Shown here one piece after another: positions 1-7,233 of a stretch of DNA of 9,777 nucleotides (positions are counted from its first letter, which is position 1; the number at the start of each line of letters is the position of its first letter). The stretch lies in assembly GCA_902782505.1 (NCBI GenBank), contig CACZNO010000115.1, positions 1 to 9,777 on the forward strand, read 5' to 3'. The stretch comes from an uncultured Erysipelotrichaceae bacterium (GTDB lineage Bacteria > Bacillota_I > Bacilli_A > Erysipelotrichales > Erysipelotrichaceae). The position numbers and the translations under genes are program-made. The notes beneath the pieces are model-generated. The model made no database searches. It saw nothing but the letters and a program-made list of their open reading frames with translations, and was not told where the DNA came from.

Positions 1-31
1 GTACACTAAAGGAGAAGACAGGAGGCATTTT

Positions 32-883
32 ATGACTGAAAAACGCATTACAGAGATGAAGAATCTCTGTACCGAAATGCGCGAAAAAATCATCACAATG
101 ATCGCGTACGCCGGCAAAGGACACCCGGGCGGATCCCTGTCCGCGGTGGAGTTTCTCGCGGCGTGTTATTTTGAAGAAATGAATCTTCGTCCGGAAGATC
201 CCGCCTGGGCCGACCGTGACCGTTTCGTCTTATCCAAGGGCCACGCCTCCGCGGCAATCTACGCGGCTTTGGCGATAAAGGGGATTATTTCCCCGGAAAT
301 ACTGGACACCTACAACCGTTTCGGTTCGATCCTGCAGGGTCATCCCGACTCCAAAAAGTGCCCGGGCATCGAGATCTCGACCGGATCCCTCGGGCAGGGG
401 TTCGCCTGCGCCGCGGGGATGGCGTTAACCGGAAAACTCGACCGGAAAGACTACGTCGTCTACGCGCTTTGCGGGGACGGCGAGTGTAACGAAGGCGAAA
501 TCTGGGAAACCTGCCAAAGCGCGTCCAAATATCATCTGGACAATCTGATCCTGATGGTGGACCAAAACGGGTTCCAGGGCGACGGGGACGTAAGGGAGAT
601 CATGCCGCCGCTGGATCTGGCGAAGAAATTCGAAGCCTTCGGATTCGACGTACAGTCGATTGACGGAAACGATATCGATGAGGTTGTCGAAGCCCTGAAA
701 AAAGCCCGCATAAAGAAAAACGGAAAGCCGCAGTGCGTAATCGGAAAAACCACCAAAGGAAAAGGCGTATCCTTCATGGAAAACAACCCCGACTGGCACG
801 GGAAAGCCCCCAACGCTTCCCAATGTAAAACCGCGTTGACAGAGATCCGGGCGCATTATATCCCGGCAAAGGAGACGATATGA
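32..883 (+). CDS. Transketolase, N-terminal (ThDP-binding) subunit
   Basis: This is the thiamine-diphosphate-binding half of transketolase, which moves two-carbon ketol units between sugar phosphates in the non-oxidative pentose phosphate pathway, in the cytoplasm. The 283 residues match the usual size of the split form. Visible family motifs are GHPGGS (30-35, with H31), SKGHAS (68-73), and the ThDP/Mg motif beginning GDGECNEG (148-155) and closing at D177 and N179 in VDQNG. The start is set by GGAGG at 21-25, six bases before the ATG. The stop overlaps the next gene's start as ATGA (880-883), so the two subunits are translationally coupled. A TAA at 7-9 could be the end of an upstream ORF in the same operon, but too little of it is visible to say. 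The assignment is very secure; the substrate preference of this particular copy is not known. Confidence 0.96.
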   Translation: MTEKRITEMKNLCTEMREKIITMIAYAGKGHPGGSLSAVEFLAACYFEEMNLRPEDPAWADRDRFVLSKGHASAAIYAALAIKGIISPEILDTYNRFGSILQGHPDSKKCPGIEISTGSLGQGFACAAGMALTGKLDRKDYVVYALCGDGECNEGEIWETCQSASKYHLDNLILMVDQNGFQGDGDVREIMPPLDLAKKFEAFGFDVQSIDGNDIDEVVEALKKARIKKNGKPQCVIGKTTKGKGVSFMENNPDWHGKAPNASQCKTALTEIRAHYIPAKETI

Positions 884-1812
884 GCCCAAGAGCGACCCGT
901 GACGCCATCGGCGAAGCGTTATACGAACTCGGAAAAGAAGACGAACGCATCGTTGTCATCGATAACGACATCGGCGGCGCCTGCAAGACAGATCAATTCA
1001 AAGTCGCATTTCCTTTGCGTCATTTCAACGTCGGCATCGCCGAACAGAACGGCGCCGGAATCGCCGCCGGGATGGCCGCGTCCGGAAAGATTCCGTTCGT
1101 TGTGACCTTCGCGGCTTTCGCGTCGATGCGGATGGCTGAAATGATCCGTCAGGAAATGTGTTATCCGCGTCTGAACGTCAAAATTATCGGTTCCCACGCC
1201 GGCCTGACCACCGCCTCCAACGGCGCCTCCCACCAAAGTGTCGAGGACGTCGGGATCTTCCGGTCATTCCCGCATATGACGATCGTGATGGCCGCCGACT
1301 ATCCTTCCGCGGTCGAGCTTACAAAAAAAGCCGCGTATTATCCCGGCCCCGTGTACCTGCGCTATACCCGCGCGGACATCGAAGACATCTACACGAACGC
1401 AAAAGACCTAGAGATCGGAAAGGCCGTCTTCCTGAAAGAAGGGAAAGACGCCGCGATCTTAGCCAACGGCGATACGGTACGCTTGGCCATCCGCGCCGCG
1501 GACATCCTGTTACGGGAGGGAATACGGGTGTCGGTGTTGGATGTGCACACGGTCAAGCCGCTCGACAAAGACGCGGTGCGCAAAGTTCTTGACGAATCGG
1601 GAAAACTGGTCAGTGTCGAGGATCACAACGTGATCGGCGGCCTTGGAAGCGCCGTCGCGGAAGTGATTGCCGAAGAAGGGCGCGGTATCTTGCGGCGCGT
1701 CGGAATCAACGATGAATTCGGGCAGTGCGGTACCTACGAAGAACTGATGGACCATTACGGGATCACCGCGGAAACAATCGCGGAAGCTGTAAGGGAACTC
1801 TGCAGGAAATAA
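880..1812 (+). CDS. Transketolase, C-terminal (pyrimidine-binding) subunit
   Basis: This 310-residue protein is the second half of the split transketolase and pairs with the product of 32-883. It carries the pyrimidine-binding domain (about 4-167) and the transketolase C-terminal domain (about 185-305). NVGIAEQN (50-57) contains the catalytic glutamate E55 that activates the ThDP cofactor. H106 (GSHAGLT) and H118 (GASHQSVED) are active-site histidines of the family. AAAGGAG at 868-874 lies five bases before the ATG, inside the end of the upstream gene, and the genes overlap by four bases. No clear hairpin with a T-run follows the stop, so the transcript's end point is unclear. Some relatives of this architecture are called 1-deoxy-xylulose-5-phosphate synthase-like, but the full-length split pair with these motifs is best called transketolase. 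Confidence 0.95.
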   Translation: MSPRATRDAIGEALYELGKEDERIVVIDNDIGGACKTDQFKVAFPLRHFNVGIAEQNGAGIAAGMAASGKIPFVVTFAAFASMRMAEMIRQEMCYPRLNVKIIGSHAGLTTASNGASHQSVEDVGIFRSFPHMTIVMAADYPSAVELTKKAAYYPGPVYLRYTRADIEDIYTNAKDLEIGKAVFLKEGKDAAILANGDTVRLAIRAADILLREGIRVSVLDVHTVKPLDKDAVRKVLDESGKLVSVEDHNVIGGLGSAVAEVIAEEGRGILRRVGINDEFGQCGTYEELMDHYGITAETIAEAVRELCRK

Positions 1813-2103
1813 AACATCAGAGGACAGAAAAATCCGAGAAAGTATGAATTACCAAAAATAAGACAAAATATAAAGAATTAATAATTTCCTTTATAGCTTC
1901 GTTGAAAACCAATTGCCCCACCATCGACCAACTTTTGATAAGATTCTACATTTTTGCAATAAAACACGAATCAATCCAACAAACACAATTATTGTATGCC
2001 CGCTATATTGTAGGTCATATCGAACTGTATCCGGAGATTCAGGAGTACCTGATGACCGAAGGAAAAAAGTATCTGGACACGCTGGGATAAAAAATATAAA
2101 TTT
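1813..2103. other. AT-rich intergenic gap before the heat-shock unit
   Basis: This 291-base stretch separates the transketolase pair from the hsp20 operator. The first half (about 1845-1985) is clearly richer in A and T than the genes on either side. I see no tRNA, no strong promoter and no convincing terminator. A doubtful small ORF at 1902-2090 is listed separately. The frame of that ORF is open further upstream, back to a TGA at 1845-1847, but contains no ATG, GTG or TTG there, which fits either a decayed gene or chance. Confidence 0.5.
1902..2090 (+). CDS. Doubtful 62-residue hypothetical protein or gene remnant
   Basis: The ORF begins at TTG and has no recognisable ribosome binding site ahead of it, so expression is doubtful. 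The last 30 or so residues (QLLYARYIVGHIELYPEIQE, then a lysine-rich end) look protein-like and use codons similar to the neighbouring genes, with more G or C in third positions, while the first half is AT-rich. No transmembrane span or known motif is evident, and I do not recognise the family. It may be the tail of a decayed gene whose front has been replaced by AT-rich DNA, a real small protein with an unusual start, or chance. Its position just before the CIRCE operator does not suggest a function. Confidence 0.25.
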   Translation: MKTNCPTIDQLLIRFYIFAIKHESIQQTQLLYARYIVGHIELYPEIQEYLMTEGKKYLDTLG

Positions 2104-2130
2104 TTAGCACTCTCGACTTGACAGTGCTAA
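2104..2130 (+). promoter_or_regulatory. CIRCE-like operator (HrcA binding site)
   Basis: The sequence is TTAGCACTC, nine bases, CAGTGCTAA. The CIRCE consensus is TTAGCACTC-N9-GAGTGCTAA, so 17 of 18 arm positions match and the spacing is exact. The single departure (C for G at 2122) falls where the operator overlaps the promoter's TTGACA box and is needed for that box. CIRCE is the binding site of the heat-shock repressor HrcA in Firmicutes. Its place over the promoter predicts repression of hsp20 at normal temperature and release on protein-folding stress. Confidence 0.9.
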
Positions 2131-2146
2131 AAGAAAAGACTATAAC
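2118..2146 (+). promoter_or_regulatory. Sigma-A promoter of hsp20
   Basis: A perfect -35 box TTGACA (2118-2123) and a -10 box TATAAC (2141-2146) are separated by exactly 17 bases. The -35 box overlaps the right arm of the CIRCE-like operator, so bound HrcA would block RNA polymerase directly. Transcription should begin near 2152-2154, giving a leader of about 110 nt. Confidence 0.88.
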
Positions 2147-2152
2147 ATAGTT

Positions 2153-2265
2153 GAACAAAGGAAGAGAGAAGATCCTGAGACATAGAATCCAAACCCTCCA
2201 TTCCCTTGCTCAGGAAACATAGTTCACTTAGAACGATGAGAAATGAGTAAAGGAGGTAAATGACT
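2153..2265 (+). other. hsp20 mRNA leader with a 7-bp stem
   Basis: The predicted 5' untranslated region is long for so simple a gene. TCCTGAG (2173-2179) can pair perfectly with CTCAGGA (2209-2215) around a 29-base loop. The sequence ACATAGTT occurs at both ends of the leader (2145-2152 and 2218-2224 region), the first copy lying at the predicted transcription start. The ribosome binding site AGGAGG (2251-2256) is outside the stem and appears free, so this is not an obvious ROSE or fourU thermometer. The stem's role is unknown; it may stabilise the message. Confidence 0.35.
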
Positions 2266-2721
2266 ATGTTAGTACCAAGTATTTTCGGTGAAAACCTGTT
2301 TGATGATTGGATGGATGACTTCCCGGTGTTTAACGGATTCGATAACAACGTAAACCGCAAACTCTACGGCAAGCACGCGAACCGCGTGATGCTGACGGAT
2401 GTTCATGAAAAGGAAGACCATTACGAAGTGGACATCGACCTTCCGGGCTTCAAGAAAGATGAAATCACTCTGCAGTTAAAGGAAGGCTATCTGACCGTTA
2501 CGGCTGCCAAAGGCTTAGACGAGGAAGAGAAAGACAAGAAGGGAACCCCGGTCCGCATTGAACGTTATGCGGGCACCATGCAGAGAAGCTTCTACGTCGG
2601 CGAAGACATCGCAAAGGAGGAAATCCACGCGAAGTATGAAGACGGCGTCCTTCGCTTAACCGTTCCGAAGAAGGAAGAAACCAAGAAACTTCCGGAAAAC
2701 GAAACGATCATGATTGAATAA
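2266..2721 (+). CDS. hsp20: Small heat-shock protein, Hsp20/alpha-crystallin family
   Basis: This is a cytoplasmic ATP-independent holdase chaperone that binds unfolding proteins and keeps them refoldable by DnaK/ClpB-type machines. It has 151 residues, typical of bacterial Hsp20. The N-terminal arm (1-40, MLVPSIFGENLFDD) resembles clostridial Hsp18/Hsp20 proteins. The alpha-crystallin domain spans about 41-135, with LPGFKKDEI (59-67) and the signature GVLRLTVPK (127-135). The C-terminal IMI (148-150) is the I-x-I motif used for oligomer assembly. I chose the ATG at 2266, nine bases after AGGAGG (2251-2256), over the ATG at 2260, which is only three bases after it. The gene stands alone between its own promoter and terminator, under a CIRCE-like operator. 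Confidence 0.95.
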   Translation: MLVPSIFGENLFDDWMDDFPVFNGFDNNVNRKLYGKHANRVMLTDVHEKEDHYEVDIDLPGFKKDEITLQLKEGYLTVTAAKGLDEEEKDKKGTPVRIERYAGTMQRSFYVGEDIAKEEIHAKYEDGVLRLTVPKKEETKKLPENETIMIE

Positions 2722-2722
2722 A

Positions 2723-2762
2723 GAATCCCGGACATCTTCGGATGCCCGGGACTCTTTTTTTT
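2723..2762 (+). terminator. Rho-independent terminator of hsp20
   Basis: A 14-position stem (2723-2736 with 2741-2754) has two mismatches, a stable UUCG tetraloop (2737-2740) and a run of eight T (2755-2762). It begins right after the hsp20 stop codon. On the minus strand the same hairpin follows the glycosidase remnant's stop and is trailed by a weaker TTTATT run, so it may also stop transcripts arriving from the ABC operon. Confidence 0.93.
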
Positions 2763-3000
2763 ATTTCTTGATCAGTCCGTGCAGGTAACGCATCTGCCAG
2801 GGATCATACTTCAGGAACCTGCGGTCATAGGTGTAGATTCCGTTGTTTTCGATTTCCACGTCGGATAACTGGGTGTAGATCAGAGCCGAAAGACCTTTCT
2901 TCCGAAGCGGAAGGACTTCGTTCTGAATAAAACCTGTGTATCTTTTTTGAAGCTCTCCGGTTGTCTTATAGGCTCCGCCGGAAAAGGTGTGTTCCCCCGC
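2761..3000 (-). pseudogene. C-terminal remnant of a glycoside hydrolase family 2 gene
   Basis: Reading the minus strand from 3000 down to the TAA at 2761-2763 gives 79 codons with no plausible start. Residues 18-27 read QKRYTGFIQN, and further on come KKGLSALIYTQLSDVEIENN and then GIYTYDRRFLKYD. The YTQLSDVE...NG..TYDR pattern is what I know from the catalytic barrel end of GH2 enzymes (beta-galactosidase/beta-glucuronidase superfamily), just after the nucleophile region. The fragment lies in the same frame as the permease gene and starts directly after its stop codon, yet the permease end bears no resemblance to GH2. Several hundred upstream codons are therefore missing, and the fragment is a relic of deletion or insertion. 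Product function is lost. Confidence 0.78.
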
Positions 3001-5037
3001 TTAAAGAAACGCATATACCAGCAACAGAGGAAGAATGAAAACGGAGATTCCGGCAATCATGACGGGAACCGCTTTCTTCCGTTTCCGGGCCAGAAAGAAA
3101 ACGCCCAACACTATACCGGATAACACGAATAACCGGAAACAATTCACCAGAAAAAGTACTCCGAAGATGGAGATTCCTTCCGGAAACGTCTGAAACAACA
3201 GGTTTCCCGCGGACGAAAACAACGACGGCAGCCCGTACGCCTTATGTACGGTGTAATAGTCCGGCAAAAACGAAAGAGCCCCGATTGCAAGGACGAAAAG
3301 AACCGTGTGAAGAAGTTTCTGTTTCCGATCCGCCGACGCGTGAACGCTCAAACGGTGATATATCGACATCCCAGTCTCCGATTCCGCCGTAAAGTATCCC
3401 GCGAACACGATCAGCAGGATCCCGGCCGCCTTGATCAGATTCAGAAGATCGCGCCGGATGCCCTTGCGATCAAATAACGCCTCATACCCGGTCTGGTAGA
3501 CGTATTCCTGCGTATCGGACAGGCGTTCGTATTGGCGCAGGGCTTTTTCGTAGCCTTCCGTCCGTGCCAGTTCATTGACCAACGGCTGAATGAGCAGGGA
3601 GACCGCCTCCCCGTCGCCGTATTGCGCATACTTCGCCAGTTCCTCACGTACTTCGTCGAAGTGTTTCCGATCGTCTTCCAGAAACGCTTTCTTCGCGTCG
3701 TTTTTCGGGCCCTCCAGAACGTCGGAATACTCCTTGTAGACAAATTCCGTCGTGGAATAATAGGGCTGATAGGTAAAATGCCCGGCAGCCTGAAGCCCGA
3801 TCAGTACCAGGGTCAACACCGCGCCTTTGGAAAGAAGGTACAGTTTCTTTCCTTCGTAGAGAAAAAGGGAGTGCCCGGCTTTTCGGTGCGGAAGAGTCCT
3901 CGTCTTCTGATCCGGAGACAAAGACCTTTTCCGCATTCCAAAGAGCCCGGCGGTCAACCCCGCAAGAACGTACGCCCCCATGACGACCCATAAAAGAGGA
4001 AGCTGACGCAAGGGAATGCCGAAGAAGTTGAGATACTCGCAGGCGTTGTACCAGCGATGAACGTTCCCGAGTCCAATCGGGTTGAGACTGCGGATCCAGA
4101 GGTTTCCGGACGTTTCCGCATAAAAGGACAAAGCCGAAACCGCCGCAGCGCTCAGAAGGTACGGAAGAAGACGCAGGACATAGGACAGGCTATATAAAAC
4201 GACCGCGATCGTCAGCACCCACGCCAGTTTCTGCGCCAGAAATACGCAGAGATACTGCGTCACGGTGAATGGATAGGGAATATTGATGAAGCCGTAGACG
4301 CTTTGAACCGGAACGTTCAGGGAATCGTTTCCGACCAATACCGAAGACAACACCCAGTTGGTCCCGTACAGAAGGACAAAACCGCCCAGGCTCACGGTCA
4401 GGATGACCCCGAGCTTGCGGAAAAACAGTGTTTCCTGTCCCAACATGGTGGGGTGGGTTATCAAAGGAGCGTTCATCCGCCGCTCCGTGACGACCAGAAG
4501 AAGACTCACCAGAAGGGGAAGGCACGCCGTCAGGATATCCGTAAAACGCCAAGAAAAGAACCGTTCCGCACCGCCGTAAAACCCGACGGCCGGAGCGATT
4601 CCGACCAAGGCTTCATACACTTTGTAAGATCGCTTCATGGCGCGTACATTGAAGGAATTCTCGTCTCCGAACAGTCCGATCTTCTGTTTGATTCGATTGT
4701 CGTTCAGCTGTCCCTCGAGATATGCGGGATAGTTTCGGGCTTCGTTGATCCGCACCAGAGCTTCGGTTTTCAGTTCTTCCAGACGCTGGTATTCCAGCCA
4801 GCGGCCGAGATCTCCTTCGTTTTCAAACAGAATCGAACGCATTTCCCGATCGATGACGGAAAGATCTTTCGTAAGTTGTTCCGCGGGAGCGTATTCCCCG
4901 CGGATTTCCGCCATGCGGTATCCCTTGGAGGAATCGCAAAGCGCGGAAGAAAACGCCGCCGCGTTCAACCCGACGAGAAACACGAACACACCGAGAAACC
5001 ACCGGTTTTTCATCAGTTTCAGGAATTCGAATCTCAT
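3001..5037 (-). CDS. ABC-2-type transporter permease, two-module, 678 residues
   Basis: This is an integral membrane protein, the likely transmembrane partner of the ATPase at 5034-5903. Hydrophobic spans are visible near residues 14-33, 166-184, 208-235, 263-304, 346-367, 404-420, 534-551, 575-590, 621-648 and 655-677. Two large hydrophilic loops (about 36-160 and 422-528) follow the first and the middle spans. The chain looks like two similar modules in tandem: a short cytoplasmic start, one span, a long charged loop, then a group of spans. This makes it about twice the size of simple ABC-2 permeases. The start ATG overlaps the ATPase stop (ATGA, 5034-5037), and AAAGGA six bases before it gives a binding site. 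The substrate cannot be predicted. Export of a peptide, lipid or antimicrobial is typical of the class, but that is inference. Confidence 0.85.
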   Translation of the reverse strand: MRFEFLKLMKNRWFLGVFVFLVGLNAAAFSSALCDSSKGYRMAEIRGEYAPAEQLTKDLSVIDREMRSILFENEGDLGRWLEYQRLEELKTEALVRINEARNYPAYLEGQLNDNRIKQKIGLFGDENSFNVRAMKRSYKVYEALVGIAPAVGFYGGAERFFSWRFTDILTACLPLLVSLLLVVTERRMNAPLITHPTMLGQETLFFRKLGVILTVSLGGFVLLYGTNWVLSSVLVGNDSLNVPVQSVYGFINIPYPFTVTQYLCVFLAQKLAWVLTIAVVLYSLSYVLRLLPYLLSAAAVSALSFYAETSGNLWIRSLNPIGLGNVHRWYNACEYLNFFGIPLRQLPLLWVVMGAYVLAGLTAGLFGMRKRSLSPDQKTRTLPHRKAGHSLFLYEGKKLYLLSKGAVLTLVLIGLQAAGHFTYQPYYSTTEFVYKEYSDVLEGPKNDAKKAFLEDDRKHFDEVREELAKYAQYGDGEAVSLLIQPLVNELARTEGYEKALRQYERLSDTQEYVYQTGYEALFDRKGIRRDLLNLIKAAGILLIVFAGYFTAESETGMSIYHRLSVHASADRKQKLLHTVLFVLAIGALSFLPDYYTVHKAYGLPSLFSSAGNLLFQTFPEGISIFGVLFLVNCFRLFVLSGIVLGVFFLARKRKKAVPVMIAGISVFILPLLLVYAFL

Positions 5038-5903
5038 AACGGTTCCTTTCCGAAATCCCAGAGATAAAGGTCTTCGATGGTCGCCGCGGAAGGCGTACCC
5101 CGGTAGGGAAACGGTCTTTGAAGGATGATCCGGACTTCCGCGAGGCCGTTTTTGCGGACGATTCCGGTGATGATGCCGAACGGTTCCAGTTTGGAAATGT
5201 TTTCTTTTTTCACCAGAAAAAACCGTATTTTCCCTTCAAAACCGGCTTCCAGCTCTTCCGGCGTACCGTCGCGAAGGATTTTTCCTTTGGACAGAAACAG
5301 GATTCTTCCGGCGATCTGTTCGACGTCCTGTACAACGTGGGTGGAGATGATGACGATTTTGTCGAGCCCGATCTTTCCAATCAGATTCCGAACCGCAATG
5401 CGCTGCCAGGGATCCATGCCGGCGGTCGGTTCGTCCAGGATGAGGATTTCCGGATCGTCCATGACCGCCTGAATCAGAAGAAGTCTCTGCCGCATTCCGC
5501 CGGAATAGTGTTTGAGCTTCTTGTTCCGGTCGTCCCACAAACCCAGTTCAATCAGATATTCGCGGATCACCGTTTCTGCCTTCTTTTTGTCCATTCCTTT
5601 TAGCGAAGCCATGTAGTAAAGGAACTCCAACCCCGTGAAATCGGGATAGTAGATCTGTGTCTGCGGCAGGTACCCGATCCGTTTCCGGTATTCTTTTCCC
5701 AGCGTCCGGATGTTTTTGCCGTTAAAGAGAACTTCTCCGGAAGAAGCTTCTAGATTCTGAACCAGAATATTCATCAGGGTCGATTTTCCCGCCCCGTTGG
5801 GGCCGAGAAGCCCGTAAATCCCTTCGGTAAGATCCAAAGACACATGATTTAAAGCCTGTTCCCGACCGTAAGACTTGGAAACATCCCGGATTTCCAGGCG
5901 CAT
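5034..5903 (-). CDS. ABC transporter ATP-binding protein
   Basis: This cytoplasmic ATPase would energise the permease encoded immediately after it. The 289 residues contain every catalytic element of an active ABC domain: Walker A GPNGAGKST (34-42), Q-loop Q81 (YLPQ), signature YSGGMRQR (133-140), Walker B ILILDEP (153-159), D-loop AGMD (161-164) and switch histidine H189 (STH). The last 60 residues form a short accessory region after the nucleotide-binding domain. The signature and length fit the CcmA/BcrA-like family that pairs with ABC-2-type permeases, mostly exporters. GAGG lies seven bases before the start. The gene follows the lipoprotein after an 18-base gap (5904-5921) and overlaps the permease by four bases, so the three form one operon. 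Confidence 0.95.
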   Translation of the reverse strand: MRLEIRDVSKSYGREQALNHVSLDLTEGIYGLLGPNGAGKSTLMNILVQNLEASSGEVLFNGKNIRTLGKEYRKRIGYLPQTQIYYPDFTGLEFLYYMASLKGMDKKKAETVIREYLIELGLWDDRNKKLKHYSGGMRQRLLLIQAVMDDPEILILDEPTAGMDPWQRIAVRNLIGKIGLDKIVIISTHVVQDVEQIAGRILFLSKGKILRDGTPEELEAGFEGKIRFFLVKKENISKLEPFGIITGIVRKNGLAEVRIILQRPFPYRGTPSAATIEDLYLWDFGKEPL

Positions 5904-5921
5904 ATTCTCACCTCGATTGTG

Positions 5922-7220
5922 TTAATTAAACGGAATTCCCTGATCGAGTCTCCCGTTGATGAAGTCTTCATAGGATACCCAGTTTCTGTCCCAGCCCTGA
6001 CCATCCTCTTTGTTCCGGTAATCGTTTCCTACAAAACCGCCGGAAGATTCCAGAAAAACCGTGAAGGGAACTGCCGGAGCGGAAGGGTCCGTTGGAATCG
6101 TGAACATTTCGCCGGTGCTGAGCCGTAAAAGCCGCCAGCGCAGAGCGCCGTTTTCCCGGCCGATAAGGACAATATGATCGCCATACATGCTGTAATTGGA
6201 GATCCCCGGGACGGTTGTTAAAAAGATTTTAGATCCGGAAGAAACGTCGTACAAGCTCAGATCTTCTTTCTCCACCAGCACCAGATATCGTCCGATCAGT
6301 TTCGGAAAACTGTCGCAGTAGTCGCAAAAACCTTCGCTTCTCCGCGTGATTGTTTCCGTTTTCATGGAACCGAGGTCCAGGACACACAGAATTCTGTCTA
6401 CGAATTCGTTGTAGTAGTGTACGTAAGAGACAAAGTGTTCTTCATCGTCAGGGGCGTCTTTGAGCCATTCCGGATAAGGGATGGGGGTGCCGGAAAATTC
6501 GCTGGCAGTATAAACAAGCCGGTTCGCGTAAATTCCAACCAGACTGAATGAGGTGGAAAAATGTTCCGGTGCCCGGCTGTCCAGAACGATTCGTCTCTCT
6601 TTGGAGCGCAGATCGACAGCTTCAACGAAGGAGGCAGAATCGTTTTCGTATCCCTTTTTACAGCCTCTTTTTTCATAGGAGATCACCAAGTAATCTTTTC
6701 CGACGATTCCGTCGTTGAACAGAATTTCGTGGGTGTCGGTGTTTTTCCAGGACGCGATGGTTTCCCGTTTTCCGGTGATCAGATTCAGCTCGGAAACATG
6801 AAATCCCTCCGGGTCGTCGAAATAACCGTAGGCGCAATCGTTCAGAAATCCGGTATATTGGGAACTTCCGAAATAGGCGCTGCAGGTTTCGTCGGAATGG
6901 GAACACCCTGTTTTCCCGCAGTAGGGAAGAACGATTTCTTTCCTGTCTTCCACAAAAGAGGTACAGATTCTTCCCGCGCGAAGCCATAGAATCGTATCCT
7001 TGTTGTATCCGATGATTCCCGATCCGCCCCAGGTCATTTCTAGCCGCGCAAATTCGGTATTTCGGTCAAAAACGTTCATTGGCGCGGCTACAGCCATACC
7101 GTGCGTTTCGGAAACAGGTGTGTCGATAGGGTCTTCGGGAGTGTTGGGAACGATTGAATTGCTCTTGGCGCAGCCGCAGACAAACCCCAAGAGAAAAAAT
7201 AAAACGAACAGTTTTTTCAT
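5922..7220 (-). CDS. Secreted lipoprotein, beta-propeller-like, with CxxxxCxHxxxxC motif
   Basis: The protein has 432 residues. It begins with a lipoprotein signal peptide (MKKLFVLFFLLGFVCGC) whose lipobox VCG-C places the lipid-bearing cysteine at C17, so it should sit on the outer face of the membrane. An unstructured proline-rich tether follows (18-40). C101, C106, H108 and C113 form C-x4-C-x-H-x4-C, a pattern I recall in clostridial lipoproteins of unknown function. The rest is rich in short beta-strand-like segments with repeated aromatic and glycine turns, suggestive of a TolB/PQQ-type propeller, although no repeat is regular enough to count blades. AAAGG seven bases before the start is the probable binding site. 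It is first in the operon with the ABC genes and may sense or bind the transporter's ligand, which is inference. Confidence 0.85.
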   Translation of the reverse strand: MKKLFVLFFLLGFVCGCAKSNSIVPNTPEDPIDTPVSETHGMAVAAPMNVFDRNTEFARLEMTWGGSGIIGYNKDTILWLRAGRICTSFVEDRKEIVLPYCGKTGCSHSDETCSAYFGSSQYTGFLNDCAYGYFDDPEGFHVSELNLITGKRETIASWKNTDTHEILFNDGIVGKDYLVISYEKRGCKKGYENDSASFVEAVDLRSKERRIVLDSRAPEHFSTSFSLVGIYANRLVYTASEFSGTPIPYPEWLKDAPDDEEHFVSYVHYYNEFVDRILCVLDLGSMKTETITRRSEGFCDYCDSFPKLIGRYLVLVEKEDLSLYDVSSGSKIFLTTVPGISNYSMYGDHIVLIGRENGALRWRLLRLSTGEMFTIPTDPSAPAVPFTVFLESSGGFVGNDYRNKEDGQGWDRNWVSYEDFINGRLDQGIPFN

Positions 7221-7233
7221 ATGGAAACCTTTC

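Noticed and set aside
425..889. Minus-strand frame of 154 codons under the transketolase N-terminal gene
   Set aside because: It is fully contained in a confidently identified gene with all motifs in the plus frame.
2260..2265. ATG at 2260 as the hsp20 start
   Set aside because: It is only three bases after AGGAGG; the ATG at 2266 has normal spacing and gives the usual MLxPSIFGENLF beginning.
3532..5128. Several plus-strand frames of 70-254 codons under the permease
   Set aside because: They lie wholly opposite the permease, are rich in arginine, proline and serine as shadows usually are, and have no binding sites.
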